Shown: positions 8,355 through 18,246, counted from the stretch's first letter. The stretch: DNA of 64,000 bases from Pseudomonadota bacterium (GCA_023451825.1 JAEXYA010000060.1:161264-225263); one strand, 5' to 3'. Notes: generated by a model from the sequence alone, not told the origin. Numbers and translations are program-made.

Positions 8355-8604
8355 GGCCGTTATCCGTGTCGTCTTCATACGACACATCTAACTGTATCGA
8401 ATTGCCGGTCGTTGAAGGCGAGCGCAGAGATCCGGGGGTGTCCGTTTACACTTTCTGAAGGTGTGGCAGACAATTACCAGCAAAATTTCAGGGAAACTTC
8501 AGAACGCGCCGCTTCGCGCAGTGCTAGCGTCCGCGGCGAACGCCCGCAAATCGTGTCTGCAACCGCCGGCCGCGGGCGTCTTTTTCAAGGGGAAGGGGCC
8601 CGCC

Positions 8605-8907
8605 ATGAAGACGACCTGCACACTGTTTGCTGCACTGATCGCATTCACCAGTGTACCTGCTGCCGCGCCTGCCAATGCAGTGACGCTCGATCTCTCCGTG
8701 ATGTCGTGCAAGCAATTCATCGAGTCCAAGCCCGATGACATCGCGATGGTTCTGACCTGGATCGACGGCTGGTACAAAGGCGACTCCGACGAGGCGCTGA
8801 TCGATACCGAGGTGTTCACCGAAAACGCCAAGAAGTTCGGCGCCTTTTGCGCGACCAATCCCGGCGTCAGCATTGTCACGGCGGCGGAACGCATTCTCGG
8901 CAAATAG
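8605..8907 (+). CDS. HdeA/HdeB-family periplasmic protein
   Basis: The protein has 100 residues from the ATG at 8605, preceded by AGGGGAAGGGG. The signal peptide ends near APANA. The mature part, LDLSVMSCKQF, then MVLTWIDGWYKG and FGAFCATNPGVS, has the two cysteines and helical layout of the HdeA/HdeB family. HdeA and HdeB in enterobacteria are acid-activated chaperones; in alphaproteobacteria the role is less certain. It stands alone between the PilZ gene and the second DPWG protein. Confidence 0.85.
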   Translation: MKTTCTLFAALIAFTSVPAAAPANAVTLDLSVMSCKQFIESKPDDIAMVLTWIDGWYKGDSDEALIDTEVFTENAKKFGAFCATNPGVSIVTAAERILGK

Positions 8908-9023
8908 GCGCGTGAGTTCGCGGCCTTGTGTCTGGAGATGTCCGGACAGCACCGCTTTCGCGTGCTTGGCGTGCGCGAAAGGCAGGTGGTATAAGGGCTC
9001 TGACTTTTACGGAGCCTTTTGCC

Positions 9024-9293
9024 ATGAGACTGCTCAGCGTCGTCGCCGTGCTCGCGCTACTGACCGGACCTGCCTCCGCTCAGATGTTGAATCTGCTACC
9101 CGAGCTGAAGACCATGACGCCCGAGGAGAAGGAGCAGGATGCGATCCGGCAAAAAGCCTATCGCGATTCGTTGCGCCAGATCCCTAACAACAGCAACTCG
9201 GTTGATCCGTGGGGAAATGTCCGTAGCGATGCCCCGAAGGCAGCCGGCCCGGCCAAACAGCCGCGCACCAAGACCGGTAACGCGACGCAGTAA
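9024..9293 (+). CDS. Small secreted DPWG-motif protein, copy 2
   Basis: The protein has 89 residues from the ATG at 9024. The signal peptide MRLLSVVAVLALLTGPASAQ ends in a classic AxA site. The mature part is charged, with KAYRDSLRQIP followed by VDPWGNV and a basic tail. It is clearly related to the protein at 6182-6427, so the pair brackets the secreted caspase, PilZ and HdeA/B genes. No known function; presumably periplasmic. Confidence 0.8.
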   Translation: MRLLSVVAVLALLTGPASAQMLNLLPELKTMTPEEKEQDAIRQKAYRDSLRQIPNNSNSVDPWGNVRSDAPKAAGPAKQPRTKTGNATQ

Positions 9294-9326
9294 GCTGCGC
9301 GAATCCGACTTCCGCGCCAGACCTGC

Positions 9327-9539
9327 TTAGTTGTTCCATGACGAGAGCGGCACCTCGAACATGCCGCCGGCATCTTCGTTCTCGACCATGATCGCGCCCC
9401 GAAGCACGCCCGTGGTGCGCACCAGTTCAGCCGCCAGTTCGCGCGCGTGCTTCATCGCATCCTGTTCCGACGCGAAGTTGGTGCCTTCGTCGTCGAGAAA
9501 GGTGTGTTCGGAAATGATGTGAAAATAAAACAGGGGCAC
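9327..9539 (-). CDS. DUF6894-like small protein
   Basis: The protein has 70 residues if translation starts at the GTG at 9539 (reading M-PLFYFH); the frame is open to 9638, but the family normally begins with the YFH strand. It contains YFHIIS, then FLDDEGTNF, then a helix DAMKHARELAAELVR, and ends EVPLSSW. This is the layout of the short DUF6894 proteins common in rhizobia. Function unknown. The 270-base gap upstream (9540-9810) shows nothing clear beyond an eight-T run. Confidence 0.6.
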   Translation of the reverse strand: MPLFYFHIISEHTFLDDEGTNFASEQDAMKHARELAAELVRTTGVLRGAIMVENEDAGGMFEVPLSSWNN

Positions 9540-9810
9540 CGGAAACGACCACTTCTGGGACGCGTCGAGATGTCCAAGTGCACCTAAGGTTGCTCGGACA
9601 ATGGTACCGCTAACCCATGTCGTTCCGCGCGTCGACAAAAATCGTGAACAATTTGCGGCGAATGCGCGGTTTTTTTTGGGTGCGGCGCGCGTGGTTCCGG
9701 TAGTGGAACTTGAGCGGTCCGAGCAATAGCGGCCACGCGATGATGCAGGCCCAACCCGTTGTCGCCGATGTTTTATGGGCGTTGATCACTAGCCAACAGT
9801 CGAGTGTCTC

Positions 9811-10131
9811 ATGCGAACGACTTTAGTTTTCATTGGCGCGGCAATCGCCGAGATCGTCGGTTGCTTCGCTTTCTGGGCTTGGCTGCGGCTCGGCAAGCCG
9901 GCGTGGATATTGATCCCCGGCATCGCGTCTCTGCTTCTGTTTGCGTATCTGCTGACGCTGGTCGAGAGCGAAGCTGCGGGGCGGGCCTATGCCACTTATG
10001 GCGGTATCTATATCGCAATGTCGGTGCTGTGGTTGTGGCTCGCCGATGGCGCGCGCCCGGATCGCTGGGACATCGCAGGCGCGGCGATCTGCCTGGTCGG
10101 CGCTGCCGTCATCATTGCCGGACCGCGCTAA
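9811..10131 (+). CDS. YnfA/UPF0060 family small membrane protein
   Basis: The protein has 106 residues with four hydrophobic helices. It carries the family signatures AAIAEIVGCFAFWAWLR and AYATYGGIYIAMSVLWLW, then WDIAGAAICLVGAAVI. The length is normal. The family is distantly related to small multidrug exporters (SMR), but no substrate is established. It is a single gene followed 68 bases later by an unrelated hypothetical gene. Confidence 0.93.
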   Translation: MRTTLVFIGAAIAEIVGCFAFWAWLRLGKPAWILIPGIASLLLFAYLLTLVESEAAGRAYATYGGIYIAMSVLWLWLADGARPDRWDIAGAAICLVGAAVIIAGPR

Positions 10132-10199
10132 AGCCGTTCTGGTATTTCACCGCGCGCCAGTGTAAAAGCTCACAGCTTCTTCTCGCATTTGAAGAGGCT

Positions 10200-10505
10200 A
10201 TGATGAACGATCTCAGCACGTGGTTTGAACAGCAGCACCACGGCCTCCATACCTTCCGCTCCTTCCAGCAGAAGCTTTCCGATCTCAGCCGCCAAGCGCC
10301 CGAGCATCGCGCGCTATGTCAACTGCTGAGCAATCTCGTTACGCCCTATATCGATGTCTATGACGAGGCCCCGCTGCCCGCGGAGGAGGCCGAGCATGCG
10401 CATCGGCGCATGGCCGAATTACTGGCGACCATCGATCTCGCCGCACCGGCGGAGCGGCGTCTCGCGGACTTCAACCGTATCGCAAGCTGCGATCTGGTGA
10501 ATTGA
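10200..10505 (+). CDS. Hypothetical helical protein
   Basis: The protein has 101 residues from the first ATG of an ATGATG pair, preceded by AAGAGG. It is mostly alpha-helical by sequence pattern, with LSTWFEQQHHGLHTFRSFQQ, a QLLSNLVTPYIDVYDEAPLP centre and an acidic C-terminal helix. There is no signal peptide and no known motif. I do not recognise a family. Confidence 0.65.
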   Translation: MMNDLSTWFEQQHHGLHTFRSFQQKLSDLSRQAPEHRALCQLLSNLVTPYIDVYDEAPLPAEEAEHAHRRMAELLATIDLAAPAERRLADFNRIASCDLVN

Positions 10506-10633
10506 AAATCCGCCGCCCGGATCGCGCAGGCATCGATGGTGCCATCGCGATCCCGTGGCGTCATCGTCGTCGGAACACTGGAGCAGGGGTCCAAAGGCCA
10601 GCGCGCATGCGCCACTGTTCACTGTGCGATGAG

Positions 10634-10653
10634 TTGTCTATTTGAGTAGACAA
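10634..10653. promoter_or_regulatory. Inverted repeat TTGTCTA-N6-TAGACAA
   Basis: A perfect 7-base inverted repeat with a six-base spacer (TTTGAG) lies 66 bases upstream of the small gene at 10719. It could be an operator or a weak hairpin after the gene ending at 10505. The rest of 10506-10718 shows nothing else that I can support. Confidence 0.35.
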
Positions 10654-10718
10654 ATCGCCCTGCGCCGCGATACGAATGGTTGATACTTGAAACATATCCT
10701 ACCGGACGTTTTTCGCGC

Positions 10719-10910
10719 ATGGCCTACAGCATTTACGGAACGCCGTATAAGCCGACGGAGAAGGTGTTTTACGGCACCGTCGAGACGCTCGACCATGCGG
10801 TGGTCGAACTGAAACGCCTGCGCAAGGCGGGCATTGCCGACGTTTATGCGATCGGAATCGCGCCGGAACTGGCGAATTTGCCGTCGCCCCTGGTTGCCGC
10901 TGAAGGCTGA
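10719..10910 (+). CDS. Small hypothetical protein
   Basis: The protein has 63 residues from the ATG at 10719 (MAYSIYGTPYKPTEK). The frame starts earlier at 10680, but MAYSIYG looks like the natural start. A single amphipathic helix (LDHAVVELKRLRKAGIADVYAI) dominates. No family recognised. It sits just before the recA control region. Confidence 0.5.
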   Translation: MAYSIYGTPYKPTEKVFYGTVETLDHAVVELKRLRKAGIADVYAIGIAPELANLPSPLVAAEG

Positions 10911-10981
10911 ACTTTCAAAACCGACGACCGCTAACCGGCTGATCCGCCTGCGGAGAGGGGCAACCTTGCAAATTTTTGCAG

Positions 10982-10996
10982 GAACATATTGCGAAC
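10982..10996. promoter_or_regulatory. LexA (SOS) box of recA
   Basis: GAACATATTGCGAAC is GAAC-N7-GAAC, the direct-repeat LexA site known from alphaproteobacteria (GTTC-N7-GTTC on the other strand). A third GAAC is at 11000. A -35-like TTGCAA at 10966-10971 puts the site over the promoter, as expected for repression. It lies about 90 bases before recA. Confidence 0.85.
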
Positions 10997-11085
10997 ATAG
11001 AACAGATAGGGTACGTTGAATCATCAACACGGTTTTAGCCGCTCGTTTGTCCCTGTCGCGAATCCCTTCATAAGGAGCTAGATCA

Positions 11086-12189
<1,104 letters not shown>

Positions 12190-12289
12190 TGTGATCGTCC
12201 GGCCTCATTGCCGGACAGATGCAAACCGTTTCGCGGCGGGATGTTGTAAGGGTCTGTTGCCGATGCCTTGCAGCGCTCGTCGCACACAC

Positions 12290-12320
12290 AAAGGGTCCCG
12301 CTTGCGGGGCCCTTTTCGTT
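12290..12320 (+). terminator. Rho-independent terminator of recA
   Basis: AAAGGGTCCCGC pairs with GCGGGGCCCTTT (one G-T pair) around a two-base TT loop, followed by TTCGTTT. It lies 100 bases after recA and just before the convergent peptide-transporter operon end. Confidence 0.85.
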
Positions 12321-12326
12321 TCTGCG

Positions 12327-13307
12327 TCATGATATCGACCGGTTCACGGCATGGCAGGCCACGCCATCGATGAGGATCGGCACCTCGCGCCGGCACAACT
12401 CGAACACGTCGGGGCAGCGCGGATGAAACGTGCAGCCGGATGGTGGATCGATGGGGTTGGGAATCTCACCGGATACCGCGATCTGCGCCCGGCCGGACAT
12501 CGAAAGATCAGGCACGGCGCCGAGCAACATCCGCGTATAGGGCATCCGCGGGTGATTGAATAATTCGCGACCTTCGGCCAGTTCGACGATGCGACCGAGA
12601 TACATCACGCCGATCCGTGACGCCATATGGCGGACCACTGCGAGATTGTGGCTGATGAAGAGATAGGTCAGGCCCAGCCTGTCCTGCAGGTCGCGCATCA
12701 GGTTGAGGATCTGCGCCTGCACGGAGACATCGAGTGCCGAGGTCGGCTCGTCGCAGACGATAAACTCGGCTTCGGAGGCGAGCGCGCGGGCAATGGCGAT
12801 GCGTTGCCGCTGGCCGCCGGAAAATTGATGCGGGAATTTCACGCCATCATCGGGATGCAGCCCGACCAGCCGCAGCAACTCGCCGACGCGCGCACGGATG
12901 TCGCGTTCACTGGTCATGAGATCAAAGGCGCGGATCGGCTCGGCAATGATGGCGTCCACGCGCAGGCGTGGATTGAGGCTGGCATAGGGATCCTGGAAAA
13001 TCATCTGGATCCGTCGTCGCAGCAGTTTTCGGGCGCCGGCTTGCTTGGGATCGCCCATGGAGATGCCATCGATGGTGACATCGCCCGCGCTCGGCGGAAG
13101 CAGGCCGACCACCATCCGCGCCACCGTGCTCTTGCCCGAACCGGATTCGCCCACCAGCGCAAAGGTCTCGCCGCGCCTGATGTCGAAGGATACGCCATCG
13201 ACCGCGCGCAGATATTCGCGCGGCGTGCGTTCGATGACGCGGTTGAGCCAGGGTTTCGAGACGTCGAACACGCGCTTGAGATCGCGGGCCTGCACCAGCG
13301 CGGTCAT
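12327..13307 (-). CDS. Oligopeptide/dipeptide ABC transporter ATPase (DppF/OppF type)
   Basis: The protein has 326 residues. Walker A GESGSGKST is at about 53-61, the signature FSGGQRQRIAIARAL is mid-protein, and Walker B is IVCDEPTSALD. The C-terminal oligo/dipeptide domain has the cysteine pattern CTFHPRCPDVFELC. It energises import with its partner at 13304-14308. Its ATG overlaps the partner stop by 4 bases (ATGA). Last gene of the operon SBP-permease-permease-ATPase-ATPase. Confidence 0.95.
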   Translation of the reverse strand: MTALVQARDLKRVFDVSKPWLNRVIERTPREYLRAVDGVSFDIRRGETFALVGESGSGKSTVARMVVGLLPPSAGDVTIDGISMGDPKQAGARKLLRRRIQMIFQDPYASLNPRLRVDAIIAEPIRAFDLMTSERDIRARVGELLRLVGLHPDDGVKFPHQFSGGQRQRIAIARALASEAEFIVCDEPTSALDVSVQAQILNLMRDLQDRLGLTYLFISHNLAVVRHMASRIGVMYLGRIVELAEGRELFNHPRMPYTRMLLGAVPDLSMSGRAQIAVSGEIPNPIDPPSGCTFHPRCPDVFELCRREVPILIDGVACHAVNRSIS

Positions 13308-14308
13308 GCGGATATCTCCGCCGGTGCCGGGCGTGGCTGCGCGGGATCATGGAGATGGCAGGCGACGCGCTGCGTCCCGACAGCGAGGGGCTCCGGTCGC
13401 GCGATGCGGCAGCGGTCGAAGGCAAAACTGCAGCGGGGATGAAAGGCGCATCCCTGCGGGATCGCTGACAGCCGCGGCATGCTGCCGGGAATTTGCACGA
13501 GGCGCTGTCCGGCATCGCCGGTGAGCGCCGGGATCGCCCCCATCAGCCCCTTGGCATAGGGATGCAACGGGTGCTGCACCACGTCGCGCACTGGTCCGAT
13601 CTCCGCGATGCGGCCGGAATACATCACGGCGACCCGGTCGGACGTCTCGGCAATCACGCCCATATCATGGGTGACCAGCATCACCGCTGTGCCGTGATCG
13701 CGGCCGAGTCGCTTGATGAGCGCGATGATCTGCGCCTGCACCGAGACGTCGAGCGCAGTGGTCGGCTCGTCGGCAATGATCAGCTCCGGCTCGGCGGCAA
13801 TCGCCAGGGCGATCACCACGCGCTGGCGCATGCCGCCGGAGAATTCATGCGGATAGGCGTCCATGCGTTTGTCTGGCGCGGGAATGCCGACCTCGGCGAG
13901 CAGATCGATCGCGCGCTTGCGCGAGGCACTTTCGGACAGCGGCAGATGGGTGCGGATCGTTTCCACCAGTTGGTCGCCGATGCGATATAGCGGGTCGAGG
14001 CTGGTGAGCGGATCCTGAAAGATCATGGCAATGCGCTTGCCGCGGATCCGGCGCATCTCGCGAGGCGGCAGATTGTCGATACGCTGACCGGCCAGATGGA
14101 TCTCGCCGCCGCTGATGCGGCCGGGCGGATCGATCAGGCCGATGGCGGCGAGGCCGGTAACCGATTTGCCGGCCCCGGATTCGCCGACCACGCCGAGCAC
14201 TTCGCCGCGCCCGATATCGAATGAGACGCCGTTGATGGCGTAGAGCGGACCGCGTCGGCTGGCGAATTCGACATGGAGATCGCGGACGGACAGAATGGGT
14301 GTGCTCAT
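13304..14308 (-). CDS. Oligopeptide/dipeptide ABC transporter ATPase (DppD/OppD type)
   Basis: The protein has 334 residues. Walker A is GESGAGKS, the signature FSGGMRQRVVIALAI and Walker B ELIIADEPTTALD. The C-terminal extension has CAFHPRCSFAFDRC, typical of the DppD/OppD subfamily. It works as a heterodimer with the ATPase encoded next. It starts 13 bases after the permease gene stop, consistent with one transcript. Confidence 0.95.
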   Translation of the reverse strand: MSTPILSVRDLHVEFASRRGPLYAINGVSFDIGRGEVLGVVGESGAGKSVTGLAAIGLIDPPGRISGGEIHLAGQRIDNLPPREMRRIRGKRIAMIFQDPLTSLDPLYRIGDQLVETIRTHLPLSESASRKRAIDLLAEVGIPAPDKRMDAYPHEFSGGMRQRVVIALAIAAEPELIIADEPTTALDVSVQAQIIALIKRLGRDHGTAVMLVTHDMGVIAETSDRVAVMYSGRIAEIGPVRDVVQHPLHPYAKGLMGAIPALTGDAGQRLVQIPGSMPRLSAIPQGCAFHPRCSFAFDRCRIARPEPLAVGTQRVACHLHDPAQPRPAPAEISA

Positions 14309-14321
14309 CTGTTCTGTCCCG

Positions 14322-15260
14322 TCATTGCAGCTTCGGATTCAGCGCATCGCGCAGCCAGTCGCCGACCAGATTGATGGAGAGGATCAGCGCAGCCAGCGCG
14401 ATGCCGGGAAAGGCAATGACCCACCATTCGCCGGAGAACAGATAATTGTTGCCGATGCGGATCAGCGTGCCGAGCGACGGCATCGTGTCCGGCATGCCGG
14501 AGCCAAGGAAGGACAGCGTCGCCTCGGTGATGATGGCCAGCGCGAGATTGATGGTGGCGATCACCAGGATCGGGCCCATCGTGTTCGGCAGCACATGGCG
14601 CAGCATGATGACGCGCGCGGGCAGGCCGATCAGCTGCGCCGCGGCGACATAGTCCTTGTTCTTCTCGACCATGACCGAGCCACGCACGGTGCGTGCATAT
14701 TGCACCCAGAAGCTCAGGCCGATGGCGATCACCAATACGACCAGCATGGTGCTGGCATCGAGATGGTTGCCGAGCAGCGACTTGACGACGCCATCGATGA
14801 GAAGCGCAATCAGGATGGCGGGAAAAGTGAGCTGCACGTCAGCCACGCGCATGATCAGGCCATCGACGGCGCCGCCGACATAGCCAGCGATCAGGCCGAG
14901 CCCGATGCCGAGCACGGCGGCGAGGCCGACGCCGAGAATGCCAACGATCAGCGAGATGCGCATGCCGTAAAGGATCGCGGAGAACACGTCCCGTCCTTGC
15001 TCGTCGGTGCCGAACAAGAAGGGCCTTTGTCCTTCGGCCGTCCAGAGCGGCGAGATGCGGGAATTCATCAGGTCGAGCTGGGCGGGGTCGAACGGATTTT
15101 GCACAGCGAGCAGTGGCGCGAGAACGGAGGCCAAAACCAGCAGCAGCACGATGGTGGCAGCGACGATGGTCAGCTTCGAACGCCGGAATGCGTAGACGAT
15201 ATCGCTGTCGATGGCGCGGGCAATGAGTCCAGGTGTGTGGGGTAGCGGGGCGTCGGTCAT
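14322..15260 (-). CDS. Dipeptide ABC transporter permease (DppC type)
   Basis: The protein has 312 residues from the ATG at 15260 (MTDAPLPH); the frame extends to 15329 but overlaps the previous gene. It has an N-terminal cytoplasmic segment and helix, a periplasmic loop with LFGTDEQGRDVFSAILYG (the DppC/OppC signature) and the EAA loop in ARVIMLRHVLPNTMGPIL. About six transmembrane helices. It starts 7 bases after the DppB-type gene. Confidence 0.93.
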   Translation of the reverse strand: MTDAPLPHTPGLIARAIDSDIVYAFRRSKLTIVAATIVLLLVLASVLAPLLAVQNPFDPAQLDLMNSRISPLWTAEGQRPFLFGTDEQGRDVFSAILYGMRISLIVGILGVGLAAVLGIGLGLIAGYVGGAVDGLIMRVADVQLTFPAILIALLIDGVVKSLLGNHLDASTMLVVLVIAIGLSFWVQYARTVRGSVMVEKNKDYVAAAQLIGLPARVIMLRHVLPNTMGPILVIATINLALAIITEATLSFLGSGMPDTMPSLGTLIRIGNNYLFSGEWWVIAFPGIALAALILSINLVGDWLRDALNPKLQ

Positions 15261-15267
15261 CTCGCCC

Positions 15268-16248
15268 TCACGCCGGCCGGTTGACGGTCGCCCGCAAGCG
15301 CGGATCGACGATGGTGTAGAGGATATCAACCACCAGATTGATGGTGACGAAAATCAGCGACACCACCAGCAGATAGGCGGCCATGATCGGGATGTCGACA
15401 TTCTGCACGGCCTGCACGAACAGCAGCCCCATCCCCGGCCATTGAAATACCGTCTCGGTGATGATGGCGAAGGCGATGACCGAGCCAAATTGCAATCCGG
15501 CGACCGTGATCACCGGCACCAGCGTATTCTTCAGCGCATGACCAAAATGGATCGCCCGCGTGGTGAGGCCGCGGGCGCGCGCGAAACGGATATAGTCGGT
15601 GCGCAGCACTTCCAACATCTCGGCGCGCACGAGGCGCATGATCAGCGTCATCTGGAACAGGCCGAGGGTGATCGACGGCATGATCAGCGCCTTCCAGCCG
15701 GAGACGGTAAGAAAACCGGTGGTCCACCAGCCGAGTTTCACGACCTCGCCGCGGCCGAAGGAGGGCAGCCAGCCGAGCGTCACCGCGAATAGATAGATGA
15801 GCAGGATGCCGATCAGGAAAGTCGGCAGCGAGATGCCGATCAACGACACGGCTTGCAGCAATTTTGCGGTGAACGAGTCGCGGCGCAGCGCCGAATAGAT
15901 GCCCATCAGGATGCCGAACACCAGGGCGAGCACGGTCGCGCAGGTGGCAAGCTCCAATGTTGCCGGCATGCGCTCCTGCAACAGCGAGGAGACCGGCTGG
16001 CGGAATTGATAGGACACGCCGAATTTGAACTGCGCCGCATCAATGAAGTAGCGCGCGAACTGCACCACGACAGGATCGTCGAGGCCGAGCGAGGCACGGA
16101 TTTCCGCGCGCTGGGCCGGCGTGGTGTCGATCGCCACCATCTGGTTCACCGGATCGCCGGCGAAACGGAACATGGTGAAAGAAATGATGCCGACAGCGAT
16201 CAGCACACCGATGGATTGAAAGGCGCGGCGCAGGATGAAAGCGAGCAT
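15268..16248 (-). CDS. Dipeptide ABC transporter permease (DppB type)
   Basis: The protein has 326 residues. The N-terminal helix MLAFILRRAFQSIGVLIAVG and FRFAGDPVNQM are typical of DppB/OppB. The EAA loop is RARGLTTRAIHFGHALKNTL. Six transmembrane segments are visible. It is separated from the upstream binding-protein gene by 177 bases that hold a palindromic repeat. Confidence 0.93.
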   Translation of the reverse strand: MLAFILRRAFQSIGVLIAVGIISFTMFRFAGDPVNQMVAIDTTPAQRAEIRASLGLDDPVVVQFARYFIDAAQFKFGVSYQFRQPVSSLLQERMPATLELATCATVLALVFGILMGIYSALRRDSFTAKLLQAVSLIGISLPTFLIGILLIYLFAVTLGWLPSFGRGEVVKLGWWTTGFLTVSGWKALIMPSITLGLFQMTLIMRLVRAEMLEVLRTDYIRFARARGLTTRAIHFGHALKNTLVPVITVAGLQFGSVIAFAIITETVFQWPGMGLLFVQAVQNVDIPIMAAYLLVVSLIFVTINLVVDILYTIVDPRLRATVNRPA

Positions 16249-16276
16249 GCGATCCTTTCGCTTTCAGCTATCTCAG

Positions 16277-16383
16277 ATCCTCATGAGAACGAGGCGCGCA
16301 GCGCCGCCTCGAACCATGAGCTGATGGAACTCCGCGGCCATCCTGCGAGGCGCGGCTAAATGGCCGCTCCTCAGGATGAGGAT
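16277..16383. repeat. Palindromic repeat, family 1 (CTCATCCTGAGG type), copy A
   Basis: Roughly 107 bases running from ATCCTCATG to CAGGATGAGGAT with internal nested inverted arms (GAGGCGCGC, CTCGAACCATGAG, CATCC). Related copies are at 22540, 24508, 33874, 39907 and 47478. It lies between the binding-protein and permease genes of one operon, where it can form a stable RNA hairpin. Confidence 0.8.
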
Positions 16384-16425
16384 TCATTGTGGGGGCGGCA
16401 TGGTCTCCCATGCCGACAGTTGCTT

Positions 16426-18027
16426 TCACTCCGACTTCACCGCCCAATAAGGCAGCACCTGATTGTCTGGACGCTGCACGATCTTCACCTTTTTCGACAC
16501 TCCCCAGGCCAGTGCCTGCTGGTGTAGCGGGATATAGGCCCACTCTTTGGCGGCAATCTCAAAGCCCTGCTTGATCAGCTGGTCGCGCTTGGCGGTGTCC
16601 GTTTCCTGCAGCACCTGGTCGGTGAGCTTGTCGAAATCCTTGTTGCAGTAACCGCCGAGATTGGTGGCGCCGCGCGGGCTGTTCGGGTCGTCGCGGCAGC
16701 CGATGATGTCGAACATCACATTGTGCGAATCCTGTGTGCCGGGCGTCCAGCCGAGCAGATAGAAGGACGTGTTGAAGCCGCCGGTCTTGAAGACTTTGGC
16801 AAAATACAGCGCCTTCGGTTGCGCGTTCAGGTTCACTTTCACGTTGATGCGCGCCAGCATGCTAACCACGGCCTGGCAAATCGCGGCATCGTTGACATAG
16901 CGATCATTCGGGCAATCCATCCCGACCTCAAACCCCTGCGGATAGCCGGCATCGGCGAGCAGTTTCTTGGCAGCGTCGAGATCGTATTTCGGCCGAGTGA
17001 AATCGCCGGCCAGTTTGAACAGCGGCGGTGCGATCATCAGCGCTGACGGCGTCGATAGCCCGCGCATCACGCGGCTCTTGATCGCTTCGATATCGATGGC
17101 CTTGTAGAATGCCTCGCGAACGCGGACGTCCTTGAACGGGTTCTTGCCTTTGATGTTGGAGAACAACAACTCGTCGCGGATCTGGTCCATGCCGAGAAAG
17201 ATGGTGCGTAGCTCCGGCCCGGCCAGCACGCTGGCCGTCGCCGTGCCGTTGACGCGGGCGATGTCCTGCACCGGCACCGGCTCGATGATATCCACTTCGC
17301 CTGACAGCAGGGCCGCGACGCGCGTGGCATCGGAGGCGATCGGCGTGAAGACGATTTCCTTCAGGTTATGTTCGGGCTTGCCCCACCAATCCGGATTGAC
17401 CTTGAAGACCGTCTTCACGCCCGGCTGGTGGCTCTCGATCTTGAACGGGCCAGTGCCATTGGCGTTCAGCGAGGCATAGCTCGGCGAGGTCGCGGCGGCC
17501 GGGGTCGGCGCGGTCGCATTGTTCGCTTCCGCCCATTTCTTGCTCATGATGTACCAGATGTCCCATTGGGACGTCAGGATCGGGTTCGGCTTGGTCAGCA
17601 CGATATCGACGGTGTGGTCGTCGATCTTGACGAGCTTCGCATCGGCGGGAATGACGGTGGTGAAGTCCGAGCCCTTGGCGCGGACGCGGTCGGCCGAGAA
17701 GATCACGTCATCGGCGGTGAAGGCATCGCCGTTCTGGAATTTTACATTTTTGCGCAGATAGAAGCGCCAACGGGTCGGCTCCGGCGTCTCCCATTTCTCG
17801 GCCAGGGCCGGAATGAGCTGCAGATCCTTGCCGCGGCCGACCAGGCCTTCATAAACCTGGCCATGATGGGCGATGGTCGTGGTCTCGCGCAGCGTATACG
17901 GGTCGAGGGATTTGAGGTCGCCCTGATTGGCATAACGCAGGGTTTGTGCTGCAGCAGGCATGGACGCGGCGGTGAGAAGGAAGGTGAGCGCTGCCGCAGC
18001 ACCCGTGAGACTCCGCAGAAACGACAT
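16426..18027 (-). CDS. Peptide-type ABC transporter substrate-binding protein (family 5)
   Basis: The protein has 533 residues from the ATG at 18027, which has GAGGGAG six bases upstream; nearby upstream starts are weaker. A signal peptide (FLRSLTGAAAALTFLLTAAS, cleavage near AAAQ) exports it. The mature protein starts LRYANQGDLKSLDPY and has the family-5 layout (GLVGRGKDL, KFQNGDAFTADDVIFS, FYKAIDIEAI). It delivers peptides or similar solutes to the permeases. Substrate not readable. Confidence 0.93.
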   Translation of the reverse strand: MSFLRSLTGAAAALTFLLTAASMPAAAQTLRYANQGDLKSLDPYTLRETTTIAHHGQVYEGLVGRGKDLQLIPALAEKWETPEPTRWRFYLRKNVKFQNGDAFTADDVIFSADRVRAKGSDFTTVIPADAKLVKIDDHTVDIVLTKPNPILTSQWDIWYIMSKKWAEANNATAPTPAAATSPSYASLNANGTGPFKIESHQPGVKTVFKVNPDWWGKPEHNLKEIVFTPIASDATRVAALLSGEVDIIEPVPVQDIARVNGTATASVLAGPELRTIFLGMDQIRDELLFSNIKGKNPFKDVRVREAFYKAIDIEAIKSRVMRGLSTPSALMIAPPLFKLAGDFTRPKYDLDAAKKLLADAGYPQGFEVGMDCPNDRYVNDAAICQAVVSMLARINVKVNLNAQPKALYFAKVFKTGGFNTSFYLLGWTPGTQDSHNVMFDIIGCRDDPNSPRGATNLGGYCNKDFDKLTDQVLQETDTAKRDQLIKQGFEIAAKEWAYIPLHQQALAWGVSKKVKIVQRPDNQVLPYWAVKSE

Positions 18028-18116
18028 TCGCATCTCCCTCGTCACACAGCCCCAAAGCTGAGCTGCTCAATCATTGTTGGCGGAGTTCGGCCGGCGCGCA
18101 AGGGCGATTTCCAACC

Positions 18117-18134
18117 CCGGGATGTAAATCCCGG
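18117..18134. promoter_or_regulatory. Stem-loop CCGGGAT-GTAA-ATCCCGG upstream of transporter operon
   Basis: A perfect 7-base inverted repeat with a four-base loop lies 90 bases before the binding-protein start and 110 bases before the divergent DUF6489 gene. It may be an operator or a leader hairpin. The rest of 18028-18246 shows no further signal. Confidence 0.4.
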
Positions 18135-18246
18135 TCATACATGCAAAGGGGAGGCCAGTCGTATCGACGGACCTTGCGTCGAGGCGGCGACCCCGGCGAT
18201 ACTCACTGATCGTATCGATCTGCAGGCCGGATGAGGGGAATTGGCA

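Noticed and set aside
9640..9690. Intrinsic terminator at the eight-T run near 9670
   Set aside because: I could not find a good stem directly before the T-run, so it is left unannotated.
12190..12326. Presence of alaS or another usual recA neighbour after recA
   Set aside because: The convergent peptide-transporter operon follows immediately after the terminator; no alaS-like frame is present.
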